Shown here one piece after another: positions 8,399 to 15,978 of a stretch of 63,777 nucleotides of DNA. The notes beneath the pieces are model-generated. The model was not told the DNA's origin. It did no database searches and saw only the letters and a list, made by a program, of their open reading frames with translations. Position 1 is the stretch's first letter. Every line of letters starts with the position of its first letter. The stretch lies in IMG/VR virus record IMGVR_UViG_3300037882_001819, positions 1-63,777 of that record; one strand, 5' to 3'. This DNA is from a virus. The translations under genes were made by a program, and so were the position numbers.

Positions 8399-8961
8399 TG
8401 GTCTACATCGCCCCCAGGGTTTTGGTTCGAGTTCTTGTTTAGGTACTGCCTATCGAACTCTGCTGTGTCAAATGCCGCTCGTTCACGGCGGTAATCCTCG
8501 GCCCACGCGCCCTTGTCACCCATGGCCTCCATACCGGCCCAGTGCCGTGCTTTTTGGGTTTCCCGCAGCCCTGCCTTGAACCTATCAACCACATTGGCCC
8601 ACCCCGTCAGGCCAGGCGGTGGCAGCGTCACCACACGCACCCACAGGCCCTGCTCCAGGGCAGTCTGCACCATGTTGGCTGTACCCTTGCTCTGCCCGTC
8701 CCAAAGGGCCAACAGGGCATCGGCCACGGTCGCCATCTGCGCATTCCGTACCATGCCTGCCCCCTTGCCCGTGGTCCAGTCCGCTGGGCAGGCCAGCACA
8801 GGCCGCCCTGTCGCCCCGGCCCATTGCCTACCTGCCAGGTCCGGCCCTGTCGCCATGCCACACACCACGCCGCCGTATTTGTACGGGGGTAGCACGTAGG
8901 TGATGATGCTGAGGGCCACGTCCTGCGGAATGCTACGGCTGCCTGCAATTACAATCTTCAT
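8395..8961 (-). CDS. SLOG-family (YspA-like) protein
   Basis: A Rossmann-like SLOG domain, 188 residues. The N-terminus MKIVIAGSRS is the family's nucleotide-binding loop. It is followed by VVCGMATGPDLAGRQWA, PADWTTGKGAGMVRN and ALLALWDGQSKGTANM, all in the order seen in YspA/DUF2493-type proteins. These occur often in phages and probably bind or process a nucleotide or nucleotide-derived ligand; the phage role is not known. The C-terminal 60 residues are charged and family-independent. The ATG overlaps the stop of the upstream gene (ATGA). Confidence 0.75.
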   Translation of the reverse strand: MKIVIAGSRSIPQDVALSIITYVLPPYKYGGVVCGMATGPDLAGRQWAGATGRPVLACPADWTTGKGAGMVRNAQMATVADALLALWDGQSKGTANMVQTALEQGLWVRVVTLPPPGLTGWANVVDRFKAGLRETQKARHWAGMEAMGDKGAWAEDYRRERAAFDTAEFDRQYLNKNSNQNPGGDVDQ

Positions 8962-9221
8962 AGTCCCGGCCTTTCGTCAGTGTCTACAAACTCTACCCAG
9001 CCCATGCGCTGGGCTACTTGGCCCACGGCGAAGTGGTCCTTATGCTTGGCCCAAAACCCCGCGCAGCAGGCTGGCTGGGTGTCGGTGTGGTGGCAGGTCC
9101 GGTGGCCCGTAAAGCCCCCTCGCCCGTCCGCAATCTGCCCTTCTAGCTTGCCTATGTCTAACGGGCTGTCAGGCCTGTAGATGCAAGTCGCGCACATTGT
9201 ACGCTGAACCCTGAAGCCCAT
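8958..9221 (-). CDS. Hypothetical Cys/His-rich phage protein, 87 aa
   Basis: Unassigned. It has CATCIYRPDS at 10-19, GHRTCHHTD in the middle and ACCAGFW, a Cys/His spacing that recalls small conserved phage proteins of unknown function and could bind zinc. GGGGTG lies upstream of the ATG. Its stop overlaps the SLOG gene start, so translation is coupled. Confidence 0.6.
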   Translation of the reverse strand: MGFRVQRTMCATCIYRPDSPLDIGKLEGQIADGRGGFTGHRTCHHTDTQPACCAGFWAKHKDHFAVGQVAQRMGWVEFVDTDERPGL

Positions 9222-9222
9222 G

Positions 9223-9408
9223 TTAGCACCCCCTCGGCAACACAGTGCTAACCACCACCTGCGGGTATCGCCAGGCTATGACTTTGCCCGAGGGGTACTT
9301 GCAGGCTAACAGCCTTTTGGCCTCAGCCTCCCACGTAACGCCCAGCCAGGTCTCGGTCACTACCTTGTCGCCCAGGTCTACCTGGAATTCAAACTCTTGT
9401 TCGTTCAT
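9223..9408 (-). CDS. Hypothetical protein, 61 aa
   Basis: Unrecognised small protein starting with an acidic strand-like segment (MNEQEFEFQVDLGDK). Its ATG overlaps the stop of the 9405-9851 gene (ATGA), with GGGGG upstream. One of a run of small co-directional genes. Confidence 0.5.
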   Translation of the reverse strand: MNEQEFEFQVDLGDKVVTETWLGVTWEAEAKRLLACKYPSGKVIAWRYPQVVVSTVLPRGC

Positions 9409-9851
9409 GGGCTAGGCCCCCAAAGTCGCTTAACCACCCGCACTGCATCCGCTACGGCCTGTGCCGGTGTCGGCCCCACGCCACCACATAGACGCCCCCC
9501 ACCGTCCACCCACTGCAAATCGCACCGCCAGTGAAGATGCTCATGCCGGTCCCCCCGGTAGCGAATTGCCGTGCGGGCATCCATCAGGGCATACAAAAAC
9601 CAGCCAAGGGGTATCGGGTCAAACAAACCTTCAGGGGATTCCACCAGCAAAGCCACCGGGGCGGCTATAGGCCTCTCCGGCAGTTCGGGTGGGGGCGTGG
9701 CCCCGCCCGGCACCCACTTATCCTCGATGCTGAGGATCTCTGCATCCGCAAAGTCCTGCACCCCGTGCCGCCGTTGTGCCCACGCAGCCGCCACGGCGGT
9801 TAGGCTAGCACCCTCGACGGTAAACGCCTTGCACTTCAAAATCCAAGTCAT
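9405..9851 (-). CDS. Hypothetical protein, 148 aa
   Basis: Unrecognised. No membrane segment or signal peptide. The middle is Pro-rich (GGATPPPELPERPIAAP) and divides two globular-looking parts. The ribosome site is weak, so translation may depend on coupling to the gene ending at 9854, three bases upstream. Confidence 0.55.
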   Translation of the reverse strand: MTWILKCKAFTVEGASLTAVAAAWAQRRHGVQDFADAEILSIEDKWVPGGATPPPELPERPIAAPVALLVESPEGLFDPIPLGWFLYALMDARTAIRYRGDRHEHLHWRCDLQWVDGGGRLCGGVGPTPAQAVADAVRVVKRLWGPSP

Positions 9852-9853
9852 TT

Positions 9854-10066
9854 CTAATCTTTCTTATCCCAAAGCCAGGCAATTAATCCTACCCAATACA
9901 CGCAGCCCGTAAAAATGCCCACCAGGAGGTTAAAGACCACCCAGTAAGCTGTGGCCCGGTCCTTACCGGGTAGCATGCCATCCAGGTACCATGCCAGGCC
10001 ACCAACGCACGCATCCACCCCCAGCACCAGGCCCACTGCCAGGGCCTTGTATTTGTACTTACCCAT
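9854..10066 (-). CDS. Small protein with two membrane segments, 70 aa
   Basis: Two hydrophobic helices (about residues 8-28 and 41-65) with a short charged turn and a C-terminal WDKKD. The topology would suit a small holin-like or other membrane protein, but nothing specific identifies it. GAGGG precedes the ATG, which overlaps the upstream gene by eight bases. Confidence 0.55.
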   Translation of the reverse strand: MGKYKYKALAVGLVLGVDACVGGLAWYLDGMLPGKDRATAYWVVFNLLVGIFTGCVYWVGLIAWLWDKKD

Positions 10067-10223
10067 AATTTAATTCCCTCCCTATCGCGAACCACCACCA
10101 CAGCACGGCAGCCAACAGCCCTAGGCCAGCCGCAACCGCCATTACAAGGAACAGGCAGCCCCAAATGCTGCCCGGACTACTTAGTCCATCGTATTCCCAT
10201 TCGTCATCCAAAGATCTTCGCAT
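10059..10223 (-). CDS. Single-pass membrane protein, 54 aa
   Basis: Acidic N-terminus (MRRSLDDEWEYDG), then one long hydrophobic helix rich in Ala, Leu and Trp. The start at 10223 overlaps the upstream stop as TAATG and has AGGAGG seven bases before it, so it is preferred over an in-frame start ten codons earlier. It forms a membrane-protein pair with the next gene. Confidence 0.6.
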   Translation of the reverse strand: MRRSLDDEWEYDGLSSPGSIWGCLFLVMAVAAGLGLLAAVLWWWFAIGRELNYG

Positions 10224-10531
10224 TATTCCCCTCCTGCCCCCTGTTCGTGCCACCAGTATTCCACATGCCCCTGGGGCTGGTCCCGCAAATCAATTACCAT
10301 GCCCCTGTGTGGTGGCTGCTGTATGTTCGTGTAATCCGTAACCAGTCGCTGCACCCACGGACCACACAGAAGGCAATCGAAATGCCTGTCCACCTCCACT
10401 GCCCCATCCGCCCTTGGCTGCCTGCTCCTTACCTCATCAGCCACCGCCACACAACACGGCCACCTACACCTACACCCGCTAGCCGCCTGGCTGGCTGCCT
10501 TCCAAGCCGTACCTAATCTATTAGTTTCCAT
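10223..10531 (-). CDS. Hypothetical Cys-containing protein, 102 aa
   Basis: Unrecognised. Cys pairs (CRCRWPCC near 21-28, CLLCGPW in the middle) might bind metal. GGGG lies nine bases before the ATG. It is part of a tightly packed run of small unknown genes. Confidence 0.5.
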   Translation of the reverse strand: METNRLGTAWKAASQAASGCRCRWPCCVAVADEVRSRQPRADGAVEVDRHFDCLLCGPWVQRLVTDYTNIQQPPHRGMVIDLRDQPQGHVEYWWHEQGAGGE

Positions 10532-10534
10532 CTT

Positions 10535-10720
10535 CTAGGCCCCATTATAATACAACGCCTGCCCGCACCTACCGCATGCGACCAACAGCCATACCGTAGC
10601 CCCTGCGTCCCCGTCAGGCTTTACCATTTTAGCTGTCACCTTAACGCTACCACACTTACACCTAACTGGCTGCCAGCCGTCCTTATCTTTCCTGGTGTTT
10701 TTCGCGTTAACCGTCAACAT
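10535..10720 (-). CDS. Small zinc-ribbon-like protein, 61 aa
   Basis: Contains VRCKCGSVKV and VACGRCGQALYY, two CxC/CxxC knuckles about 28 residues apart, which is the layout of a zinc ribbon. Strong GGGGGGA before the ATG. It overlaps the upstream gene by 14 bases. Function unknown; nucleic-acid or protein binding would be typical for such folds. Confidence 0.6.
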   Translation of the reverse strand: MLTVNAKNTRKDKDGWQPVRCKCGSVKVTAKMVKPDGDAGATVWLLVACGRCGQALYYNGA

Positions 10721-10931
10721 CTGCCAGTCCCCCCTGCTGCAACCGCTGCACCCACTGGGCCAGGTCCTTTACCCGTACCTCAACCACTTTATAGTGGAAA
10801 CCCCCGGGTAAAGCTTCCAGTACGGGCTGCACCCTGTCCGGGTCTGGTGGTAGGCCTACCCTTACAGGTGCCCACTGGCCACCCTTTTCGTACCGGTGTA
10901 CTTCCACGGTTACTGTCTCTTCATTTTCCAT
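10707..10931 (-). CDS. Hypothetical protein, 74 aa
   Basis: Unrecognised small acidic protein (starts MENEETVTVEVHRYEKGG). A GGGG site precedes the ATG. It is first after a 65-bp gap downstream of the 310-residue protein, in which I saw no terminator or clear promoter. Confidence 0.5.
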   Translation of the reverse strand: MENEETVTVEVHRYEKGGQWAPVRVGLPPDPDRVQPVLEALPGGFHYKVVEVRVKDLAQWVQRLQQGGLADVDG

Positions 10932-10996
10932 CTTTTTCCCCTGTGGGGTTGTACCCCTGTGTTAGTCCTGCGTTTTCTACCTTACGGCGGTTTCTT

Positions 10997-11929
10997 TTAC
11001 GGGCTCCCCATACCCAAAAATCGCATCGCTTCTGCCACGGCCTCCAGCTTCACCCACTCTGTGCCCCCATCTGGCTCCTGCGCAACGCCCCAGGCCGTAT
11101 ACCTGACCTTGAACAGATCATTAAGGTCAGGGGCCTCCGTCACCCGCTTGCTGGTGCTATGTCCCTGTCCTGTCCTGCACCCTGCTGGGCCTACGTCATC
11201 CCATTTAACCCACCCACCATAGCGGTGCAATACCATGCCGTGGGTGCCCCTGTCGTAACGGGCCAATAGCTCCGCCTGCTCCATTGTCAGCACCGCCTGT
11301 ACATCTAACCACCTAACCCAGTGCCCTTCTCTGTCCGCCAGTATCTGAGCATCCGAAGCCGTTAACTGGTGGATGTTGTACCGGGTTAGGCCCCCAGGGG
11401 TTAGGCCGCAGGGCGTGCCCGGGCCTTGTGTCCCGTCCGCATTGGGCCGCCTGTCAAAGCCCTTAGGGCAGCCTGTCGGTGTAGGTCCTAGGGCACACTG
11501 CGACTGCACCGGGTCCAGTGCCCCTGCCTGTGGCTGCTGGCTGTTAGGCCCTAGGCCTAGCCGCTTGCGGATACTTGCTGCGCACAACTCCATATCCTCG
11601 ATACGGTGCTTCAGGGTCTGCTTGTTAACGTCGCCCAGCCCCTCTGTGCGGCTGTACTCCATAACCTCGCTGAGCACCTGGTCTAGTGCCCCGATAGTCT
11701 GGTTGAACGCTACCTGGCTTTCAACCACCTGGCTCTCATGAATAACCCCCGCCTGCCAAGCTACGCACCACCGCATCCATTGTTGCTGTACCCATGTCTG
11801 CCTATACTGCCACCCGCCTGTATTGCCCACCCTGCCACTAAATACATCCTCCGTAAGCAGGGGAATACCCACGCCCCTTAGGTATTCTTCGAACTTGGCC
11901 CTTTGTGGTGGTAAGTCCTTTTCGTTCAT
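10997..11929 (-). CDS. Hypothetical protein, 310 aa
   Basis: Unrecognised. The N-terminal 120 residues are helical and Trp/Gln-rich (WQYRQTWVQQQWMRW). The middle (about 130-180) is Pro/Gly/Cys-rich and probably disordered. The C-terminus looks globular again. AAGGA lies seven bases before the ATG, which overlaps the previous stop. Confidence 0.6.
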   Translation of the reverse strand: MNEKDLPPQRAKFEEYLRGVGIPLLTEDVFSGRVGNTGGWQYRQTWVQQQWMRWCVAWQAGVIHESQVVESQVAFNQTIGALDQVLSEVMEYSRTEGLGDVNKQTLKHRIEDMELCAASIRKRLGLGPNSQQPQAGALDPVQSQCALGPTPTGCPKGFDRRPNADGTQGPGTPCGLTPGGLTRYNIHQLTASDAQILADREGHWVRWLDVQAVLTMEQAELLARYDRGTHGMVLHRYGGWVKWDDVGPAGCRTGQGHSTSKRVTEAPDLNDLFKVRYTAWGVAQEPDGGTEWVKLEAVAEAMRFLGMGSP

Positions 11930-12420
11930 ACTATATTCCTTTTTGTTGTGCTGTGCCTTCTCTCCCTTGTGTATCCAGGCCCGTCCGCGCTTACGGTGTC
12001 CAGGTCCAATAAATCCCGATCATCCCACGCCCACGCCCGTGCCCATACTGACCATACGCGAAGGAGTACGCCCATATACCACGGCGGGGCCGTGCCATAG
12101 GCTGCTGCCGTCTTGAAGTTGTCGTAATCGATATCGCCCGCCATCCATTGAAGCATGTGCTCCAGGCCCTGCTGCGTCAGGTAAAACCTATAAGCATAAT
12201 CGTGCCCTGGGGTATGTTCTACTCGGCTGGCATACTGTCTAGGGCCTTTGCACAGTGCCCCTGGTGCCATGGCATAGGCTGCCCGCACCGCCCCCAGGCT
12301 GGCCTTGTCACGCCCGCGCACCTGGTACACGTACTCCTTGAACTTCCGTGGCTTAGCTGCCAGCACGTGGGCCGGGATGCGCACGATGCTAACCGGTCCC
12401 CTAACTGTAAAAATCCACAT
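11926..12420 (-). CDS. Hypothetical protein, 164 aa
   Basis: Unrecognised soluble protein, basic, with a Trp/Ala-rich helix near residues 110-130 (VLLRVWSVWARAWAWDD). GGGGGA precedes the ATG at 12420. The stop overlaps the next start (ATGA). Confidence 0.6.
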   Translation of the reverse strand: MWIFTVRGPVSIVRIPAHVLAAKPRKFKEYVYQVRGRDKASLGAVRAAYAMAPGALCKGPRQYASRVEHTPGHDYAYRFYLTQQGLEHMLQWMAGDIDYDNFKTAAAYGTAPPWYMGVLLRVWSVWARAWAWDDRDLLDLDTVSADGPGYTRERRHSTTKRNIV

Positions 12421-12423
12421 AAT

Positions 12424-12687
12424 CTATCCCCCTTTTGCTTGTTTTGCTTGTTTTGCTTGTTTTGCTTGTTTTGCTTGTTTTGCTACGCATGGGACCACCC
12501 CATCCACACTGTACACCAGCCGCATGCCCACCACGCTGCCGTCCTCCCGCAGCACGTGCCCGGCCTCTGCCACTGCTGCGTCCGCTGCCGCACAGGCCAG
12601 CTCCCACGTAGTAGGTTCGCACAATGCCCAGTGCTGTTGGTTTTCCCAATCGAACAAATTCGCTGTATACAACTCTTGCGCTTCCAT
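12424..12687 (-). CDS. Hypothetical protein ending in Ala-Lys-Gln repeats, 87 aa
   Basis: Unrecognised acidic domain of about 68 residues followed by five Ala-Lys-Gln repeats and AKGG. The tail is encoded by the 9-bp tandem repeat at 12433-12484 and is strongly basic. The repeat number could vary between isolates without breaking the frame. AGGGGCAGG precedes the ATG. An overlapping frame that also reads the repeat has no ribosome site. Confidence 0.6.
   Translation of the reverse strand: MEAQELYTANLFDWENQQHWALCEPTTWELACAAADAAVAEAGHVLREDGSVVGMRLVYSVDGVVPCVAKQAKQAKQAKQAKQAKGG
12433..12484. repeat. 9-bp tandem repeat, nearly six copies
   Basis: TTTTGCTTG on the plus strand is repeated five times plus a partial copy. 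It lies inside the 3' end of the 12424-12687 gene and encodes Ala-Lys-Gln on the minus strand. Confidence 0.95.
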
Positions 12688-12698
12688 GGTCCTGCCCC

Positions 12699-12980
12699 TT
12701 AGTCGTTAGCCACTTGGATAAAAAGCCCCGTACCGTTTTGGTACTGCATCACCATGCCGTCAAACTCCTCGGGCCACCCGGTGAAGTAAAAGTACTCCAC
12801 CTTACCCGTGCGGGTGCTGTGCAGCTCCACCCAGGCTGCATGGTACCCAGGTGCCCAGCCGATGCTGCTGGCTTCCGCATGGAAGGTTTGGCTGGCTTTG
12901 TCATAGGTGAACTCCCCCGTGCTGTGCTGGGCTGTGTTGGCTGGTGCCACCGGCCTGGTTTTGGTGTTCGGCGTGGTCAT
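12699..12980 (-). CDS. Hypothetical protein, 93 aa
   Basis: Unrecognised. A Thr/Pro-rich N-terminus of about 25 residues leads into a beta-rich domain (AAWVELHSTRTGKVEYFYF) that has the look of a small single-domain fold (KTPR/KTSC-like proteins have a similar pattern, but I cannot claim it). AAAGGG lies nine bases before the ATG at 12980, two bases after the previous stop. Confidence 0.55.
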   Translation of the reverse strand: MTTPNTKTRPVAPANTAQHSTGEFTYDKASQTFHAEASSIGWAPGYHAAWVELHSTRTGKVEYFYFTGWPEEFDGMVMQYQNGTGLFIQVAND

Positions 12981-12982
12981 AA

Positions 12983-13348
12983 TTATTCGCCCTTTCCACA
13001 CAAAACTGCAAAGGCTGTGGCCTGCCGGGTCACGTCACGCATCTCTCGTAACTTTACCAGGCCCTCGTCATCCGCAAACTGTGCCAACTTGGCAGCATCG
13101 TAGCCAAACTCCGCTACCATTTCCGCTACCCGCTCATCCCGTTGGTCGTACCACGTCACACGGTGTTCCAGGGCACTGCGAAGGCCCTCTAGTGCCCGTA
13201 CCATGCGTTGCTTGCAGGCTGCATTGTCAACCACACCCAGGCCAGCCCCTTTGTACAGTGTGCGTACTGCGTCAACCGGCATACGGGTTAGTCTGCTGTG
13301 GGCGGGTAAGGCAGCCAGGCGGGCTTCTACTTCTTGTCGGTCAGTCAT
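12983..13348 (-). CDS. Hypothetical helical protein, 121 aa
   Basis: Unrecognised, mostly alpha-helical and charged. The start at 13348 is fixed by promoter B, whose -10 box is at 13401-13406, and by AAGGA eight bases before the ATG. The same AAGGAACCTGAAGATG leader occurs before the 4038-4385 gene. Upstream in-frame starts lie in or before the promoter. It is the first gene of a transcript running through the small genes towards 8395. Confidence 0.65.
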   Translation of the reverse strand: MTDRQEVEARLAALPAHSRLTRMPVDAVRTLYKGAGLGVVDNAACKQRMVRALEGLRSALEHRVTWYDQRDERVAEMVAEFGYDAAKLAQFADDEGLVKLREMRDVTRQATAFAVLCGKGE

Positions 13349-13400
13349 CTTCAGGTTCCTTTTTGTTTTGTGTCCGGCAGTTGTGTCTGCCATGCACGTA

Positions 13401-13429
13401 ACTATATCGGGTAATGGAACCTTTTGCAA
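13401..13429 (-). promoter_or_regulatory. Sigma-70-like promoter B
   Basis: On the minus strand TTGCAA, 17 bases, TATAGT. The spacer begins AAGGTTC like promoter A. An A/T-rich CCTAAAAAATACCTTC element lies upstream. It drives the 12983-13348 gene and probably the small-gene block below it. Confidence 0.82.
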
Positions 13430-13472
13430 TAGGCGATCTTCTACTTCCGCAAATTATTCTGAAGGTATTTTT

Positions 13473-13550
13473 TAGGTGGGCCGCAAGGCCGGTGCAGCGT
13501 CTACTGAGGCACCGGCCCTTTCGCCGTGGCCCTGGCTAGCGGCCCACCTA
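13473..13550. other. 12-bp inverted repeat enclosing an inner hairpin
   Basis: TAGGTGGGCCGC (13473-13484) is a perfect inverted match to 13539-13550. Inside it, GGCCGGTGC (13487-13495) pairs with GCACCGGCC (13509-13517). Runs of six T flank both sides on the plus strand. The stop codon of the HAD gene is in the outer arm. On the minus strand no T run follows, so it is not a standard terminator for the HAD transcript; on the plus strand it would be. It sits between the HAD gene and promoter B. Confidence 0.6.
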
Positions 13551-14054
13551 TTTTTTCCGCTCTAACCACCTCGCCAGTTCAATGATGTTCGCGGGGCCAT
13601 CGGCCTGCCGTATGACTTGCGACGGCATCCCAATCGCCGCTGCTCCCTCGATGTCCCCAAACGTCGGATTAGCCGTCACCATGAGCGTTTCCGCTGGCTT
13701 GACATTCATTTCCTTCTGTACCGTCCGGTATGCGTCCACATGCGGTTTGTAGACGCGATGCGCTGCGAGGTCGATAATATTGTCCCAAAATAGCCCGCCA
13801 CGCCTCGAGACGAGCCCCAACAAATCCGCTGCACCATTGCTCAGTGTAACGCACTTGTAGCCCGCTGCCTGCAACAATTGGACACCTTCCGCTGAGTCTG
13901 TGTGCAAAGGCAACGCCAGCCACGATGGCGGGAACTTATACGGCGTGAAATCGTTCTGGCGAACGTGTCGCACGTAATCACCAATCTCATCGCGGCTAAT
14001 GCCTGCCATATCGAACACGGTCCCAAAACAATCAAACGCTATAACTTTCAACAT
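13548..14054 (-). CDS. HAD-superfamily hydrolase (haloacid dehalogenase-like)
   Basis: A 168-residue HAD-fold protein. The nucleophile motif is DCFGTVFD (Asp8), with a hydrophobic residue where phosphatases have a second Asp, as in the 2-haloacid dehalogenase subgroup. Motif II is TLSNG (Ser72, Asn73). Motif III Lys is in RVYKP (Lys103). The acidic end is TANPTFGDIEGA (Asp134). The ATG at 14054 follows GGGAGTGG. Codon choice is visibly less G+C-rich than its neighbours, which suggests recent acquisition. Substrate unknown: a haloacid, or a phosphorylated metabolite or nucleotide. Its 3' end is embedded in the 13473-13550 inverted repeat. Confidence 0.85.
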   Translation of the reverse strand: MLKVIAFDCFGTVFDMAGISRDEIGDYVRHVRQNDFTPYKFPPSWLALPLHTDSAEGVQLLQAAGYKCVTLSNGAADLLGLVSRRGGLFWDNIIDLAAHRVYKPHVDAYRTVQKEMNVKPAETLMVTANPTFGDIEGAAAIGMPSQVIRQADGPANIIELARWLERKK

Positions 14055-14080
14055 AGTTCCACTCCCAACTCCCAACCTAG

Positions 14081-14443
14081 TTAATCACCATCTATACGCC
14101 GTTGCCCACGGGCCGACCGCAGGTAGGCCTGCAACTCTACACAGGCATCCCCATACCACGCCAGGCGGTCTATGGGTGCCTCGCCGTAAGTCAATTCCGC
14201 AAATTCACCGAAGCCCACCTTACGCCCCTCGAACGCCTTGGCCTGCTGGTCAGTCATCACTAGCAGGGCGTCCGGTGCTGTGCCTAATTGCTTGTCTGCC
14301 CACTCCCTGGCTGCCTTGGCAAAGCCATCCAACCAAAAAGGGCAATCACTGGTAGCAGCAACCTCCGCAAACCAGGCACGGCCTGCCAGCCGCTGCTTTA
14401 CTTTTTCGTCCAGGGTGAACTGTGCTGTAATTTCCTTGCCCAT
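14081..14443 (-). CDS. Hypothetical protein, 120 aa
   Basis: Unrecognised soluble protein with balanced charge, mostly helical (LDEKVKQRLAGRAWF). GGGGT precedes the ATG, which follows the previous stop by two bases. It is the gene just upstream of the HAD cargo. Confidence 0.55.
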   Translation of the reverse strand: MGKEITAQFTLDEKVKQRLAGRAWFAEVAATSDCPFWLDGFAKAAREWADKQLGTAPDALLVMTDQQAKAFEGRKVGFGEFAELTYGEAPIDRLAWYGDACVELQAYLRSARGQRRIDGD

Positions 14444-14445
14444 GG

Positions 14446-14949
14446 TTACCCCAGCAACTGGTTAGGGAAGGCCTGGTACACTGCTGCACCTGCCCGGGCC
14501 AGGTTGGCTGGGCTGTAGGCGGTAGGTAGTTGAAATATCCCATACAATTGACAAGCCAGGGCTTCCGCGCCATGGTCTATTTCGCCGTAGCTTTCCACCT
14601 GCATAAACTCCGCCACCTCCAAGAAGAAGCACTGGGCCATTTCGCCCAACGTCATGGCCATAGGGGCTTGGCCTGCTACAGTCAACATTCCCGCTGCCAC
14701 CAGGAGGCCAAACAGGGGGCTCTCTTCGTCTTTTTCGCCACCCTCCCCGTACACAAACAGGGCCTCACTGGGCACGGTGCTGATGAAGATATGGCGGGGG
14801 TAAGTCGGCACGGCCTGGGCCAGCCAATGGCAAGCCCGCACGTACAGGTCCAGCAGACTAGCGTGGTACTCCCCACTAACTTCCGTGCGTATTGTCGCGA
14901 ACGTGTTGCTGTGTAGTACCCGCCCCGGCACCCATTGCAGTGCTTCCAT
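14446..14949 (-). CDS. Hypothetical protein, 167 aa
   Basis: Unrecognised, with hydrophobic and Ala-rich segments but no clear membrane helix. AGGGG seven bases before the ATG supports the start, though this makes the gene overlap the upstream one by 74 bases in another frame. Confidence 0.55.
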   Translation of the reverse strand: MEALQWVPGRVLHSNTFATIRTEVSGEYHASLLDLYVRACHWLAQAVPTYPRHIFISTVPSEALFVYGEGGEKDEESPLFGLLVAAGMLTVAGQAPMAMTLGEMAQCFFLEVAEFMQVESYGEIDHGAEALACQLYGIFQLPTAYSPANLARAGAAVYQAFPNQLLG

Positions 14950-15196
14950 CTTTAACCCCTAACATGATAAAATCGGCCACCGTAGGGCATACCCTACACA
15001 AAACTTCTAGGCATGCTTTCCACTCCCCAGCAGCCCGTGCCACCTCCAGCCGCTTCGTTACACCCCGCCCCACTGTCGACGCCACAAAATGGGCACGCAT
15101 AGCTAGGGGCAAGGCCTGCCAGGCCTGCCAGGCTTCGAGATCCGCCTCCTGCACAGGGTCCGGCTGTTCTGGTTCTTTTTTGTTACGCATGTTCAC
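14876..15196 (-). CDS. Hypothetical protein, 106 aa
   Basis: Unrecognised. Charged N-terminus (KKEPEQPDPVQEADLEAW), then an Ala-rich helical body. The first start codon is GTG at 15196, overlapping the TerS-like stop; an ATG at 15190 is possible. The C-terminal 24 residues overlap the next gene and may be dispensable. The large overlap lowers confidence slightly. Confidence 0.5.
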   Translation of the reverse strand: MNMRNKKEPEQPDPVQEADLEAWQAWQALPLAMRAHFVASTVGRGVTKRLEVARAAGEWKACLEVLCRVCPTVADFIMLGVKDGSTAMGAGAGTTQQHVRDNTHGS

Positions 15197-15978
15197 TTTA
15201 TAACGTTCCCCTCAATTACGCCGTCATTACTTACGCCCTGGGCCTTTAGCATGGCCGCCACTACCTGGTCCATTACGTCCGGGGGCAGGTCCAATGTGGT
15301 CAGGTCTAGGGCTGCATGGGTGTGGGTGTGCGACACATTGCCAACCACTTCGACCACTTCCCCGTAACCTCTATCGCGGTTCTGCACCTTGTTCACCCAC
15401 ATAATGGCCGCTGCATTATTGGCGTTCACTAGGCCTAGGAGCTTGTCTTCCAGAAAGTTCTTACGGTGCCAGTCGATCTGTTCCATAAGCTCCATGAACC
15501 CGGGGTCCTTACGCCACCTATCAAAAACACGTTTACCCACCCCGCACATGCGCAGGGCTGTGTTAATGCTGAACGTGGTGCCGCTTAATGCGTAGAGGAA
15601 CAGGGATTGTTTTTCCTTATCTGATTTGTCCTTTAGCAGCAGCCTCACGTGCACCGGGTCCTGCTCCCAAACCGCCTCGATATCTGCCCATACTGTCTGC
15701 AACTCCTGGGGCAGGTGGGCAAACATAAACTCCTCACGGTACATGGCCGGGGCACGGGCTGCGGCCCACCCGGCCTCCATGGCCCTGCGTAGGACCGGCT
15801 TTTTATCCAGCCAGGTTTGCCACACTTTGGCCCCCACACGAAGGCTGCTCTGTATGTCGGCAGCAGGCAGCCCAGCCAGGGCTGCGGCATACGCTAAAAA
15901 GATAAAATCATCCACCCACACTTGCCCCCGGCCTGTGGGCTTGGGGGTCGCTAGTGGGTCCGGCTTATGGTAACTCAT
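15193..15978 (-). CDS. Putative terminase small subunit (TerS-like)
   Basis: A 261-residue protein with two helix-turn-helix-looking stretches: LPAADIQSSLRVGAKVWQTWL (about 37-57) and FSINTALRMCGVGKRVFDRW (about 136-155). The second is followed by EDKLLGLVNANNAAAIMWVNKV and RGYGE, which resembles the DNA-binding and oligomerisation part of phage small terminase subunits that recognise the packaging site. The distance to TerL (about 8 kb) is unusual. It could instead be a regulator; motif evidence only. Confidence 0.55.
   Translation of the reverse strand: MSYHKPDPLATPKPTGRGQVWVDDFIFLAYAAALAGLPAADIQSSLRVGAKVWQTWLDKKPVLRRAMEAGWAAARAPAMYREEFMFAHLPQELQTVWADIEAVWEQDPVHVRLLLKDKSDKEKQSLFLYALSGTTFSINTALRMCGVGKRVFDRWRKDPGFMELMEQIDWHRKNFLEDKLLGLVNANNAAAIMWVNKVQNRDRGYGEVVEVVGNVSHTHTHAALDLTTLDLPPDVMDQVVAAMLKAQGVSNDGVIEGNVIK

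Noticed and set aside
12401-12649. 82-codon minus-strand frame reading the 9-bp repeat as Ser-Lys-Thr
   Set aside because: It lies inside the 12424-12687 gene, has no ribosome site, and uses rare-looking Arg/Gly composition.
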